Of a stretch of 64,000 nucleotides of DNA, positions 11,503-22,463 are shown one piece after another. The stretch comes from Sabellastarte sp. h YS-2021 (lineage: Eukaryota; Annelida; Polychaeta; Sabellida; Sabellidae), in the NCBI GenBank assembly GCA_964017235.1, contig OZ024936.1, positions 53,805,028-53,869,027 on the forward strand. Reading direction: 5' to 3'. Positions within the stretch are counted from its first letter, which is position 1. Each line of letters begins with the position of its first letter. Made by a program: the position numbers and the translations under genes. The notes beneath the pieces were generated by a model, which saw only the letters and a list, made by a program, of their open reading frames with translations, was not told the DNA's origin and did not search any database.

Positions 11503-12502
11503 TGTTACATATATTGGACACTATATTGGTACATTGTATATTACATATATTGGGCACTATATTAGTGCATTGTTTAATTTAAGCTTTGTGTTTATACATG
11601 GTCATGGGGGATAATTGTGTTGTTGGTTCTTTTTGTGTGTTGACATTTAAAGTAAGGGAGTTATTGATTTTTGTGTTTTAGTGTTTATTGATCTGTTCAC
11701 AGACTGGGGGAAATCCCCCCCTCAGTGGTTATGTTAGATTTGGGGAAACCCAATTGCCAGTAGTTTCTAGAATTTCCTCCTTTGGCCTAGATGGCTCAAG
11801 CCTTTTTGAGTTGGTTCTGTACAATTCCAGAGAAATCTGTGAATGTATATAAGGAATGTACATCTGACCACAAGTGAACTTTGTATTCGCTGGCTATAAG
11901 GAGAGCTATTGTGTTTTGGAATATAATATAACTTGTGTTGCTGTGAACTTTTACTGGAGTGAACTAGATACATTGTCTGGACAGATTTATTGCACTTTGG
12001 ATATTTTTGGATATTGTACAGTTATATAACAGAGAGTGGATTTACTGCATTTTGGACATTGTCCATATCTTGGAGCAGACAGTACAATTGTGTTAACTCT
12101 CTAAAATCTCCAGACAGACCTTCTGCGTGACTGGAGATATAAAGGATAGCAGGACAAGAACCTTTTGTGTTGTTGAGTGTGGGACAGGTCACAGAATATA
12201 GACATCTGTGTGCGAGTGAACGCTGGACAGATCACAGGACATTGGACCAATCACAGAATATACCACAGGACGGATTACAGAACAGATTGTTGGATACGGC
12301 AGATAAACTTTACTCTTAATCTCAGTGGTCAGGTCAGCTAGATCTTATTATTGTATTTGTGTGTTTGGTTAAGAGCATACCAGTTGACTGTAATCATTAT
12401 TGTTGACTATTAAATAAATTTGTTAAGTTCAACTTTTTGCTTTTTCTGTTACAACTTAAAGACAACCGGTAATTGCTACCGTGCTTGCCCGTGACCGTAA
12501 CA
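11503..12502 (+). repeat. 5' LTR
   Basis: The 1000-bp LTR begins TGTTACATAT and ends CCGTAACA. It starts with an internal tandem near-duplication (ACATATATTGG...CATTG twice). A TATATAAG box at 11846-11853 and AATAAA at 12413-12418 are plausible promoter and polyadenylation signals. Confidence 0.95.
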
Positions 12503-12509
12503 GGAAAAT

Positions 12510-12527
12510 TGGGGGCTCGTCCGGGAT
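12510..12527 (+). promoter_or_regulatory. primer-binding site, tRNA-Pro type
   Basis: TGGGGGCTCGTCCGGGAT begins seven bases after the 5' LTR. It is the same 18-base site used by murine leukaemia virus and matches the 3' end of tRNA-Pro. Confidence 0.9.
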
Positions 12528-12614
12528 TCCAACCATTTGATTACAACCATTTGATCAACCGTTCAATTAACATTTTGAAAATCCATTTGATTTAGTAATT
12601 GGTTACAGTCAACA

Positions 12615-15600
12615 GTGCTCAAAATGGCTAGTGCTAAAGAGTTTGTACAGTCACCATCTATGGAAGTTCTGGAAACTTTTAAAAAGGATATGTTAATGCA
12701 GATAGCACAAGAGTTACAGTTAGAGGTGAAAAGATCAACACGTAAACATGAACTTAAAAGGCTTATTGTTGAACAGTTAGTTGATGAAGATGTTTTACCT
12801 GATAGTTGTTTAGAAGTGTATAAGCCTCTACCAATGGAACCTTCTGGGCAATATGAGATCAGGCGATTAGAAATTGAAAGAGAGTTAAGACTTAAAGAGC
12901 TTGAAACTCAAGCTCTAGCTCAACAACGAAAAGAAGAGCTTGAAGCTCAACAACGAAAAGAAGAGCTTGAGGCTCAACAGCGAAAAGAAGAGCTTGAAGC
13001 TCAAAAGGAAGAGCGTGCATTTAAACATGAAAGAGAAATGAGAGCTTTAGAACTCAATGCTCGCAGAATTGCCCATGAAGAGTCCATTGCTACCAAATTT
13101 GATTTGGGTAAAAATGTGCGACTGGTACCACCTTTCAATGAATCAGAAGTTGATAAGTACTTTCAACACTTTGAAAGAGTAGCTCAAAATTTGAAATGGC
13201 CTATAGACCAGTGGCCTTTATTGCTGCAAAGTGTTTTGAGGGGAAAGGCCCAGGAGGCATACACGGCTTTGCCAATTTCTGAATGTGTGGACTATAACTC
13301 TGTCAAAAATGCTATTTTGAAAGCATATGAGTTGGTACCAGAAGCATATCGTCAAAAATTCAGAAATTATCGTAAACAAGAAAGTCAAACTCATGTTGAA
13401 TTTGCCCATGAGAAAGAAGTGTACTTTGACAGATGGTGTTATTCTAGGGAAGTAGGTACAGACTTTGAAAAACTTAGGCAAGTTATTTTGATTGAAGAGT
13501 TCAAAAGGTGTGTTCGTGATGACATTAAAACCTATCTAGATGAACAGAAAGTTGAAAATTTGGCAAAAGCAGCAGCTTATGCTGATGATTATGCGCTAAC
13601 TCACAAGTCCACTTTCAACAAGAATAAGTCCTTTGGTCCTGCTAAAAAGTCGTATCCAGAAATAGGAAAGAAATCTGAAAATGTAGCTCCAGAAAAGAGT
13701 TCAGATAAGGGTCAAACCTCAAATCAGACTATGAGTAAGGATAGGAAACCCAGATCCTTTGCTCCTGTTTGCCACTATTGTAAGAAACCTGGGCATGTTA
13801 TGTCTGACTGTTGGCTCTTAAAGAAGAGAAGAGAAAAGGAGGCAACGCCCAACACCTTTGTGTCTAGCAAGTCTAACTGGCGTTCAAATCCCAATAGAGC
13901 AGAGTCTAGTATTGGTTTAGACAAGTCTGAGATTATTAGGGAAGAGTTCAAACCTTTTGTGTCTGAGGGTTTTGTATCCTTGGAAAGTATTTCCAGTCAG
14001 GTCCCCATTAAGATATTAAGAGACACTGGAGCTACTCAGTCCTTACTTTTAGAAGGTGTATTGCCATTGAGTGAAAGCACATCTACTGGTGAGAGTGTCA
14101 TTGCTCAAGGTATTGAAGGAGGCTGTGTGAACGTTCCCTTGCATAAGGTCAAGTTAGTATCAGACTTAGTTACTGGTTCTGTTGTTGTGGGTACCAGGCC
14201 CACTTTACCCATTAAAGGGGTATCTTTGTTGTTGGGAAATGATCTTGCAGGTGGAAAGGTAGTTGCTGATCCTAAGGTTACTTCTAAGCCGATCACTTTG
14301 GTTAGCACTGAGAAATTAGAAGAGGTTATTCCTGGTATTTTTCCCTCCTGTGCTGTGACTCGAGCTATGGCCAAAAAGGCCCAAGAAGAACAAAAAGATT
14401 GTAAACAATCTACAGATGTCTTAGTTGATTTGTCAGATACATTCTTAAACAACTATGACCATGATGTGCAGAATTCTAGTGATACAAATCCCAAGGCCAG
14501 GGTAGATTCTGAAAAACAAGACTCAATTGACTGTCAAGATGTATCACTTTCAAAATCAAAATTGATTTCAGAGCAGGAAAATGACCCTGAATTAGCTCCT
14601 TTATTCAAGTTGGTCTTGCCACCAGTAGAGCTAGATAAGGTCGCTGTAGGCTACTATGTCAGAAATGGTGTACTTATGCGAAAGTGGAGGCCACCAAATG
14701 TCCCTGCATCTGAAGAATGGTCAGTAGTACACCAGATTGTTGTGCCAAAAGTGTACCAAAGTGAGATATTAAAATTGGCTCATGAATCTCCAATGGGTGG
14801 CCATTTAGGCATCAACAAAACTTACAACAAGATAACCAAACATTTCTATTGGCCTCAAATTCGGCACTGTGTGGCAGAATTTTGCAAGACTTGTCACATT
14901 TGTCAAATGGTAGGAAAGCCAAACCAAAAAATTCCTGTAGCTCCTCTCAAACCCATTCCAGCATTTGAGGAACCATTTAGCAAGGTGATAATTGACTGTG
15001 TAGGTCCCTTACCAAAAACTAAATCCAGAAACCAATATCTTTTAACCATTATGTGCGCTTCAACCAGATTTCCCGAAGCCATACCTTTGACCAACATAAC
15101 AGCTCCCAAAATCTCAAAAGCTCTGGTTAATTTCTTTACTTTAATTGGCTTACCAAAAGAGATCCAGTCAGATCAAGGGTCAAATTTCATGTCAGGACTA
15201 TTTCAACAGGTTGTATTTCAGTTGGGTGCCAAACAGATCAAATCTAGTGCATATCACCCAGAATCACAAGGTGCACTTGAAAGGTTCCATTCCACTTTGA
15301 AGAATATGATTAGGACATTTTGTTTAGATAATGAAAAAGACTGGGATGAAGGCATTAGCTTATTGTTGTTCGCAGTTAGAGAGTCTGTTCAAGAGTCTTT
15401 AGGCTTTAGTCCCTTCGAGTTGGTCTTTGGCCATTCAGTCCGTGGTCCTCTCAAGCTGTTGAAGGAAAACTGGTTATCTGAGAACACCGAGAGCCTAAAT
15501 CTGCTAGATTATGTTTCAAAGTTCAGAGATAAGTTGAGGAAGGCTTGTGAGCTGGCGCAACAAAATTTGAAAACTTCTCAGTCAAAAATGAAGATGCTTT

Positions 15601-15824
15601 ATGATAAGAAATTACAAAATCGTATCTTCAATCCTGGAGGCAAGGCTTCAGTGTCATCACCTGGCCAAATGAATAAACTACAGGCCAGAGATCTAGGGTC
15701 ATACCCAGTAGCAAGGAGAGTAGAAACTCTCCAAAAGACCATTAAAAACTGTGATAACAGACATTCAAACCAAATGTGGGAAATAACTATGGTAAAGCCA
15801 TACTTCGAAAGAGGTATAACATAG
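12615..15824 (+). CDS. LTR-element polyprotein: gag, protease, integrase
   Basis: A 1069-codon open frame. Residues 1-80 are helical. Residues about 85-155 form a charged coiled coil with three EELEAQQRK-like repeats. A retrotransposon Gag domain follows (PFNESEVDKYFQHFERVA), then a CCHC zinc knuckle at 386-399 (CHYCKKPGHVMSDC), the protease motif DTGATQS at about 470, and integrase. The integrase has a zinc-binding H/C region (H730, CHIC 760-763, with FYWP) and a DD35E core: D794 (IIDCVGP), D853 (SDQGSNF) and E889 (ALERFH). ATG 12615 and the in-frame ATG at 12624 are both possible starts. Integrase would insert the cDNA and Gag would form the particle. No reverse transcriptase motif was found. 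Confidence 0.93.
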   Translation: MLKMASAKEFVQSPSMEVLETFKKDMLMQIAQELQLEVKRSTRKHELKRLIVEQLVDEDVLPDSCLEVYKPLPMEPSGQYEIRRLEIERELRLKELETQALAQQRKEELEAQQRKEELEAQQRKEELEAQKEERAFKHEREMRALELNARRIAHEESIATKFDLGKNVRLVPPFNESEVDKYFQHFERVAQNLKWPIDQWPLLLQSVLRGKAQEAYTALPISECVDYNSVKNAILKAYELVPEAYRQKFRNYRKQESQTHVEFAHEKEVYFDRWCYSREVGTDFEKLRQVILIEEFKRCVRDDIKTYLDEQKVENLAKAAAYADDYALTHKSTFNKNKSFGPAKKSYPEIGKKSENVAPEKSSDKGQTSNQTMSKDRKPRSFAPVCHYCKKPGHVMSDCWLLKKRREKEATPNTFVSSKSNWRSNPNRAESSIGLDKSEIIREEFKPFVSEGFVSLESISSQVPIKILRDTGATQSLLLEGVLPLSESTSTGESVIAQGIEGGCVNVPLHKVKLVSDLVTGSVVVGTRPTLPIKGVSLLLGNDLAGGKVVADPKVTSKPITLVSTEKLEEVIPGIFPSCAVTRAMAKKAQEEQKDCKQSTDVLVDLSDTFLNNYDHDVQNSSDTNPKARVDSEKQDSIDCQDVSLSKSKLISEQENDPELAPLFKLVLPPVELDKVAVGYYVRNGVLMRKWRPPNVPASEEWSVVHQIVVPKVYQSEILKLAHESPMGGHLGINKTYNKITKHFYWPQIRHCVAEFCKTCHICQMVGKPNQKIPVAPLKPIPAFEEPFSKVIIDCVGPLPKTKSRNQYLLTIMCASTRFPEAIPLTNITAPKISKALVNFFTLIGLPKEIQSDQGSNFMSGLFQQVVFQLGAKQIKSSAYHPESQGALERFHSTLKNMIRTFCLDNEKDWDEGISLLLFAVRESVQESLGFSPFELVFGHSVRGPLKLLKENWLSENTESLNLLDYVSKFRDKLRKACELAQQNLKTSQSKMKMLYDKKLQNRIFNPGGKASVSSPGQMNKLQARDLGSYPVARRVETLQKTIKNCDNRHSNQMWEITMVKPYFERGIT

Positions 15825-16115
15825 CTTATGATGGCTATTAATAGAAACACTGTTAAAGATAGGAATTCAGTGTATAACCAGGACTTTGAAAAAGTAACAT
15901 ATGGCGTCCGCATGGATACGCCCTATCCAGAAGCTGTATTTAAAGTGTAATTTATATACCTGTAATTAGTAAGTTTATAAAAGTTATACATGGTATCAAT
16001 TTTACTTTTGTATTTAGATAAATATGTTTTGTAAAAAGTTATTACCTGTGTATGTATACATGGTAAAAATCTCTTGTAAAATTTTGTAACCCCTTGGCTT
16101 CCAAAATTTTTCTTT

Positions 16116-16126
16116 AAGGGGGGAGG
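16116..16126 (+). promoter_or_regulatory. polypurine tract
   Basis: AAGGGGGGAGG lies directly against the 3' LTR, the expected plus-strand primer position for a Gypsy-type element. Confidence 0.88.
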
Positions 16127-17127
16127 TGTTACATATATTGGACACTATATTGGTACATTGTATATTACATATATTGGGCACTATATTAGTGCATTGTTTA
16201 ATTTAAGCTTTGTGTTTATACATGGTCATGGGGGATAATTGTGTTGTTGGTTCTTTTTGTGTGTTGACATTTAAAGTAAGGGAGTTATTGATTTTTGTGT
16301 TTTAGTGTTTATTGATCTGTTCACAGACTGGGGGAAATCCCCCCCCTCAGTGGTTATGTTAGATTTGGGGAAACCCAATTACCAGTAGTTTCTAGAACTT
16401 CCTCCTTTGGCCTAGATGGCTCAAGCCTTTTTGAGTTGGTTCTGTACAATTCCAGAGAAATCTGTGAATGTATATAAGGAATGTACATCTGACCACAAGT
16501 GAACTTTGTATTCGCTGGCTATAAGGAGAGCTATTGTGTTTTGGAATATAATATAACTTGTGTTGCTGTGAACTTTTACTGGAGTGAACTAGATACATTG
16601 TCTGGACAGATTTATTGCACTTTGGATATTTTTGGATATTGTACAGTTATATAACAGAGAGTGGATTTACTGCATTTTGGACATTGTCCATATCTTGGAG
16701 CAGACAGTACAATTGTGTTAACTCTCTAAAATCTCCAGACAGACCTTCTGCGTGACTGGAGATATAAAGGATAGCAGGACAAGAACCTTTTGTGTTGTTG
16801 AGTGTGGGACAGGTCACAGAATATAGACATCTGTGTGCGAGTGAACGCTGGACAGATCACAGGACATTGGACCAATCACAGAATATACCACAGGACGGAT
16901 TACAGAACAGATTGTTGGATACGGCAGATAAACTTTACTCTTAATCTCAGTGGTCAGGTCAGCTAGATCTTATTATTGTATTTGTGTGTTTGGTTAAGAG
17001 CATACCAGTTGACTGTAATCATTATTGTTGACTATTAAATAAATTTGTTAAGTTCAACTTTTTGCTTTTTCTGTTACAACTTAAAGACAACCGGTAATTG
17101 CTACCGTGCTTGCCCGTGACCGTAACA
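16127..17127 (+). repeat. 3' LTR
   Basis: This 1001-bp LTR is almost identical to the 5' LTR. It is followed by the second copy of the AACTT target duplication (17128-17132). Confidence 0.95.
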
Positions 17128-17132
17128 AACTT

Positions 17133-18010
17133 ATTCAGCTACTTTTTGATAATCTTTCATCTGCCAAAGTTTTAGCCCTGTATCTGCAATTTTAAGGTCA
17201 CCTTAATGTAAAAAAACAGGGGTTTAGCCCTCCAGTTCACTTAGTTTTTCACTTTTTTCAACCAAACTTGGCACATATATTAAGATTTGCCAAAGGAATA
17301 TCCTGACTTTATGGTGACCTTAAACTCAAAATGTTAATGGACATATGGCCTGCTTAAAGTCATCAAATTGGAATAAAATGCTCTGGGTCCTTTCTTTTTC
17401 CATTTTTTTATATCGAAATTATCACTGGTATTAAACTAGATAAAATTAATACTTATGGTCACCTTAAACTCTCAGTATGAATGGAGTTGTAGCCACCTTA
17501 AAGTGAAATAAGGGGGTTTTCAGCCTCCAAGTATCTTATTGTTCAACTGACCTCAGTTAAACTTTGCACACTTATAAAGGATGGCAAACCAAAGGGTTAT
17601 CCTGACTTTAAGGTGACCTTAAACTGTTAATATAATTTTGGCCCCCCGTAAAGTCATAACATTTGAATAAAGTCATGTGGCTCCTTTCTTTTTCCATATC
17701 TAACATATATTGATATTGAAGGGACATTCTCATATTATGGTCACCTTAAAGTCGCAATATGAATGAAGTTATCGTCACCTTACAGTGAAAAAGGAAGTTT
17801 CAGCCTCCAGCTATCTTATTGTTCAACTGACCTGAGCTAAACTTTATGCACTTATAAAGGATGAGAAAAGGGACATTCTTATTTTATGGTCACATTAAAG
17901 TCCCCATATGAATGAAGTTATGGCCATCTTGCAGCGAAATTATGGAGTTTTTAATCTCCAGCTATTGTATTGTTCAGCTGACCTCACTTCAATTGTGTGC
18001 ACTCATTAAA
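17133..18010. repeat. tandem array of about 290-bp units with GGTCACCTTAA motifs
   Basis: Units start near 17227, 17520 and 17805, with a shorter one near 17955. Each begins with an AGCCTCCAG-like phrase followed, in all but the first, by TATTGTTCAACTGACCT, CACTTATAAAGGATG and a CCTTTCTTTTTCCAT-like phrase. GGTCACCTTAA or its complement GGTGACCTTAA occurs repeatedly (near 17192, 17327, 17458, 17608 and 17733). It is non-coding. Confidence 0.7.
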
Positions 18011-18925
18011 GATGAAAATAGGGACAAGTAACATACACAATGCAATAAAGTTCACAGTTTCTATTGCTTATGATGCATATGTTGACATCTTTTATGGGTA
18101 ACTTCTTTTTCATCAGGGCCGCTTCGTTTTTGTCAGCAAAAACATTCTTCTAGTTTTGATTGGAACCTGAATAACTGACAGGAAGCTACACAAAGGAAGA
18201 ATCTGAAAATACTACTTGTCCCTTTAAGAAGGCTAAAGTATGGATTTGTTTCATCCTTTTCAACAGCTGAAAAATGGAAAAAGCCTAAGTGAAGAAACTT
18301 AATTTGAAAGGGTGAATCTTAAGATTGTTAGAGTCCATGGGACTGTGGTACCACTTACATGCTGTTCTCAAGTTGCAACCAGAAAAAACAAAATGTTTAC
18401 TTAACAAATATATTAAAAAATAGTTGCAGTCAGTTGAGATACTTTTCATAGTCTTTACAATAATACAGACGTGAAACCAATCTGACCTGACCACAGTCAT
18501 ATCCACATACTTAACAGTTAAATTTGTTCACTGTATTCAGCAATCTGTCCTGTGATACATTCAGCATCTACTGACATAAAATATCTATATCCTTTGATCC
18601 ATTCAGTATCCACCATTATCTCTATATCCAGATGATCATAGTGTCTGCATAAATATGATTTTAGTTCCAAGATGTGAACAAGATCCAAAATTCAGCAAAT
18701 CCAAACTCTGATAGATGCACACACTAAGAGTCACCACAAAATGTATATAAGAAGCAGTTTGTATCCACTTGACATGGGAAAAATTTATGTACTTCAACGG
18801 TCTCTGTCCATGCAGCACGCCAATTCAAAACTGGCTGTGGCCAGGTCTTTCACCCTTCATATGTGTAGCTGGAGAGCATAGAAGGTTCTGGAAAGAAGAT
18901 AAATATTGCAGACACCAAGAAATTC
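18011..18925. other. non-coding stretch, nothing recognised
   Basis: Short frames only, with no repeat match elsewhere in the window. No promoter, RNA gene or transposon end is apparent. Confidence 0.45.
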
Positions 18926-18929
18926 TAGA

Positions 18930-19370
18930 AAGAGGGTAACACACTCGTTTAGGAACACAGCAGAGTCAGAGTACAGGCAAATACAAAATGGTTTGGATGA
19001 CCACTTATAATTGGTGGTACCTTGTTATTGGGTGTTATCCCTAGTGGAAGGCTCAATAACACTACGGACAATTGTAAATAGTCATCCCTGAGACTCTTTC
19101 ATTCATATGCCTTCTTCTTGTCCAGGACTGGACTCATTGACTTGGAGATTTTCTCTGACATATTTTACTCTCTAAGTTGTTGATCATTGTCTGGGGGTGT
19201 TTGGGTCTGCCGTTGCCTAGCCTGTTATAAGCAACATGTGCAATTTCAGCTACAAAGTTCCCAGAAGCCTCGCAATAATTTTTACATCATATCTTTAGTG
19301 TTGTTTAATTCTGTTTTATGTTACAAGTAGCTGCAGTTTAATGACATTGTTTATATTTTTGATCATTAAA
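18930..19370 (+). repeat. 450-bp dispersed repeat with tRNA-like head, copy 2
   Basis: Matches 1573-2020 throughout, including the head GAGGGTAACACACTCG, CACTACGGACAATTGTAAAT and the closing GTAGCTGCAGTTTAATGACA. It lies upstream of segmental copy B as copy 1 lies upstream of copy A. Confidence 0.6.
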
Positions 19371-19616
19371 AATGTGACCATGAATGATCAAACTCTTTTT
19401 GGAAGCAATCTGTCATGAGCTTTGGAACCTTGATCACATATGCCACACCCAGTGACACCATACAACCTGCTTCTTTCCTCATACATCCAGTTGTACAATA
19501 CTGAAGGGAGATAATACTCTAAGTTTGTGTAATCATGCAACTGCATCAATGGTTAGAAGACTGGCTGCACATCATACAGTTTTCATGGCATATATCCAGT
19601 TGGTCATGAACATTTC

Positions 19617-20647
19617 ATTTTTTCAGGGGGGAGGGCATAAAACAAAGAAGACAGCTATGATAAATAAGTATAAAATGCAAAGTTATTAAATCGTCAAATG
19701 AGTAAAAATCCCATGAAGTTAAGGCCCACATGATATAGAGTAATAAACATTTTAAATTTAAACACAAAATAACGGCTTATTTGATATGGATAGTGGGCTC
19801 ATACTTGTCTACAAATTGTTAAAATGTGAAAAAAAAACTTTTACCAAACTATCAAATACAAGAAATTGCTTAGATGGATATTCTAAAACAAGTAGCATCG
19901 CAAAGTGTTTCTAAAGCTGATAGTAACAATTATGAGTTCGCTTTTGAACAAACATTATTTAACTTATTGAACCCGAATGCTTGAAATCAAATATAAGGAC
20001 TGCTGAAAGTCATCACATAAAATTGCCACAATGGGACATTGGCATAATTAGTGATGCATAGTGTCTTAGTTAAGAACTATCGATAAAAAAGAAAAGAAGG
20101 CCAAAGAAAAAATGTATGTGAATTAGTAATTCCACTGGTTATCAGTTGAATAACTAGCAGAACACCTGTACTTTTATCTTTACTGGAATAGTTTTTGGTT
20201 TAATATAATATATGCATGTGTACAAATTTTGATACAATGTTTTTATCCTTGCCTTGGCATTCATTTTATGTGAACAATGAGAGCCTCTGTCTTGCTTCAT
20301 AACCAAATGCTTCAAATGCACCTCCACTTCCAGTTAGGACGCACATGGGGGTCTTGTGTGTTGCATGTCCCAAATCTGAGATCCATTTCTTATTTAGGCG
20401 AATCTCTGTTAGGCTATTTCTGAATGCAAAGGCATAATCACTGTATGTACTGCCAAGGTTGATGGCTGCTACAATGACCCATGAGTCCAGTTCCTCCATG
20501 AGACTGTATGAAGCTGCCATGGTTTATCGGAATAGACAAAATACATTTTCCTCAAGTAAAGAAGAAATCCTGGGCGTGTTTACTTTTCTGGTTGAACATG
20601 ATTTTTAATAAAATTGTGTTTTGTTTTTATTTGTACTTTTAGCCTAT
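19617..20647. repeat. segmental duplication, copy B (left part)
   Basis: Matches 5345-7024 in order, with about 250 bp of unrelated sequence where copy A has its pearl-like element. It stops at TAT (20645-20647), the left target duplication of the Harbinger element, and resumes at 31271. Confidence 0.75.
20266..20520 (-). pseudogene. HSPA12-like first exon, duplicated copy
   Basis: Close paralogue of the exon at 6651-6886: VIVAAINLGSTYSDYAFAFR, KKWISDLG, KTPMCVLTG and GAFEAFGYEARQR. The position that is a GT donor in copy A (CAAAG-GTAACA) reads CAGAG-GCTCTC here, so the normal splice site is gone and the frame simply runs on for five codons. AIDFG is again AIN.G, and the Gly of YSGYAF is Asp. 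No later exon was recognised. Probably a dead duplicate; an untested alternative is use of a GC donor. Confidence 0.6.
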
Positions 20648-21006
20648 TGGGGATGTTCCACCGAAACCGACCCAGTAACCATCTCTATGACACTAGGGTT
20701 GGTAGCAAAAGAATCAGGGACAAAAACCACAAAAAAGGGTGCGAAAATGCTGGGTTGGTTGTATCTTCCCAAAACGATGTAGCACATCCCGGCTTTTTTG
20801 GATCCAGAATCCGACCTATTGGGGTAGGAATCATTTTCTTCACGACAAGATGGCAAACTACCGTGACAAGCCATAAACCCATAACGACAAGCAGAGGAGA
20901 GACCTACACCTCCTTGCAGTATTACTTGTTGGTTGGCCGCATGATCATCTGCAAATTTGTCTCCCAAGTCATGTGAGCCGTCCTTAATTCCAGGACATAT
21001 ACTTGA

Positions 21007-21768
21007 ATGGATGAATGGAAAAGCGTGGAGGAGAAGTTCAGAACAAGTTGGAATGTCTACCATGCTGTAGGAGCACTAGATGGGAAGCACTTTGCCATGA
21101 AGAAGCCAAAGAAAACAGTCAGAGACTATTACAACTACAAACGCTTCTTTTCCCTGGTTCTCCTGATCCTGGTCGACGCAGAGTACAGATTCATGTTGAT
21201 AGACTGTGGGTCAAGTGGTTCATGCTCTGATACACAGATTTTCAACAGAAGACTTTTTAGGGAGAAGATCGAGGATGGCACCTTGGATCTCCCAGCACCT
21301 AAACCACTTGGAGAGGGAGGGCCAGATTTGCACTACTTCCTCCTGGATGATGATGCCTTTGCCCTGATGCCATGGATGGTGAAACCCTACAGCAGAAGAC
21401 AACTCACAAGGGAAGAAAGAATAGCCAACTACAGTATCTCCAAAGGCAGGAGGGTGATTGAAATGCCTTTGAAATCTTAGTGAGTCACTTCAGGGCACTA
21501 CTGGGCACCACGGAGCAAAGACCATAGGTTGCCAGAGACAGTGTGCTTACTTGTGTGGTGTTGCACAACATACTGAGGACACCAGGCTGGGGCAGACAGG
21601 GCACCAAACCCAGCAAATGATGTAGCGACCCTACAAAATGAAAAGTTGGTGTATGTGCCTAATGAGAACTACAGGAATCCTTTGAGGGAGGCCAAACATC
21701 AACAAGAACTACTTAAAGACTACTTTAATCATGTAGGGGTATTCATTGGGCAGGAGGACAGGATCTGA
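21007..21768 (+). pseudogene. Harbinger (HARBI1-like) transposase, 3' part
   Basis: RNase-H-fold DDE nuclease of the Harbinger family. The frame from 21007 shows VGALDGKHFAMKKPKK (first catalytic Asp), LILVDAEYRFMLIDCGSSGS (second Asp), SDTQIFN, DDDAFALMPWMVKPYSRR and EERIANYSISKGRRVIE. A one-base loss near 21464 shifts the frame just where the third acidic residue (ENAFEIL) is expected. Coding resemblance continues to the usual C-terminus GQEDRI and TGA at 21766-21768. Further stops lie in that part. The N-terminal helix-turn-helix half was not recognised upstream. It would cut and reinsert the transposon if intact. Confidence 0.85.
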
Positions 21769-21812
21769 GATGTGTGAACCTACAACCCTGGGATCAGAAG
21801 CTGGCATCTATC

Positions 21813-21828
21813 AGTCCTTTTCAGGACT
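21813..21828 (+). terminator. histone-type 3' stem-loop after the transposase
   Basis: AGTCCT-TTTC-AGGACT is a perfect six-base-pair stem with a UUUC loop, 45 bases after the transposase stop. Stem length, loop and spacing match the SLBP-binding stem-loop of replication-dependent histone mRNAs. A CCAAGAA purine patch follows about 33 bases later. Confidence 0.5.
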
Positions 21829-22430
21829 TCTATCAGTCCCTTTCACTACTACCTAATTATTCCAAGAACTTTTATTCAGGCTGGTGTTGCTCAAAACTCA
21901 AACTAATTTCCATACAAAATCCAATTCATTCACAACAAGTTTCAAAAGTATTTCAAACTAAATCACAAGCCCCCTTTTGCAAAACTTCAATCCAAGTTAT
22001 GTAAAAAGACCCGATCTTAAATGTTAAAATTTCTAAACATTTTTTTAAACATTTTTCTTGCAAATTAGCACCATATATTTTAAAGTTGAAAATATGCCAA
22101 ACTAAAAAGTTTATCAAAGGGTGAAAGGTCACAAGGTCAAATACAAAGGTCAAAATATTTACCCCAAATGCTAGACCTTGTTTAAAGTCTAATTAAAGTT
22201 TAATTTTTTTCTACATGTTTAATCTTTGTTGAGGGCCAAAATATCTTCCCTTTTGTCCCACTATTTTCAATTTTGCAAAGTGTTTAAAGTACTTCTTAAA
22301 GTACATTTTAAAAATGTTTTTCTGCATTCACACACGCACACATTCATTCATTCATGTTTTGTGTGTTTGGGGCCAAAGTGTTTTGTATAGAGCAGTGTAA
22401 TACTTCTTGCTGATTAATTGCTTTTTGAAG
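21829..22430. other. spacer between the convergent Harbinger genes
   Basis: AT-rich with no frame. It contains TTCATTCATTCATG and other short simple repeats near 22340. Confidence 0.5.
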
Positions 22431-22438
22431 ATTCGAGT

Positions 22439-22454
22439 GGTCCTGAAAAGGACC
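22439..22454 (-). terminator. histone-type 3' stem-loop after the Myb-like gene
   Basis: On minus, GGTCCT-TTTC-AGGACC is a perfect stem with UUUC loop, preceded by AAA and followed by ACTC. The extended form AAAGGTCCTTTTCAGGACC is very close to animal histone mRNA ends. It begins nine bases after the stop of the minus-strand gene. AGCAAGAAGT, a purine-rich patch resembling a histone downstream element, follows about 27 bases later. Confidence 0.6.
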
Positions 22455-22463
22455 TTTAAATGT

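Larger units (their letters stand above)
11503..17127 (+). mobile_element. Ty3/Gypsy-type LTR retrotransposon, young, no RT/RNase H seen
   Basis: Two 1-kb LTRs (TGTTAC...GTAACA) enclose a tRNA-Pro primer site, one long frame and a purine tract. Five-base duplications AACTT flank it (11498-11502 and 17128-17132). The LTRs differ by about two substitutions and one length change, so the insertion is recent. Parts seen are gag with a CCHC knuckle, aspartic protease and integrase. Reverse transcriptase and RNase H were not recognised between the LTRs, so the copy looks dependent on a partner although its long frame is open. Integrase following protease directly recalls the Gmr1-like Gypsy group, where integrase precedes RT; that placement is an inference. 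Confidence 0.92.

Noticed and set aside
11767-11973. 68-codon minus frame, identical to one at 16392-16598
   Set aside because: Both lie inside the LTRs; their identity reflects LTR identity, not a gene.
20644-21063. 139-codon minus-strand frame at the Harbinger left end
   Set aside because: It overlaps the inverted end and the transposase in the opposite strand; no family match.
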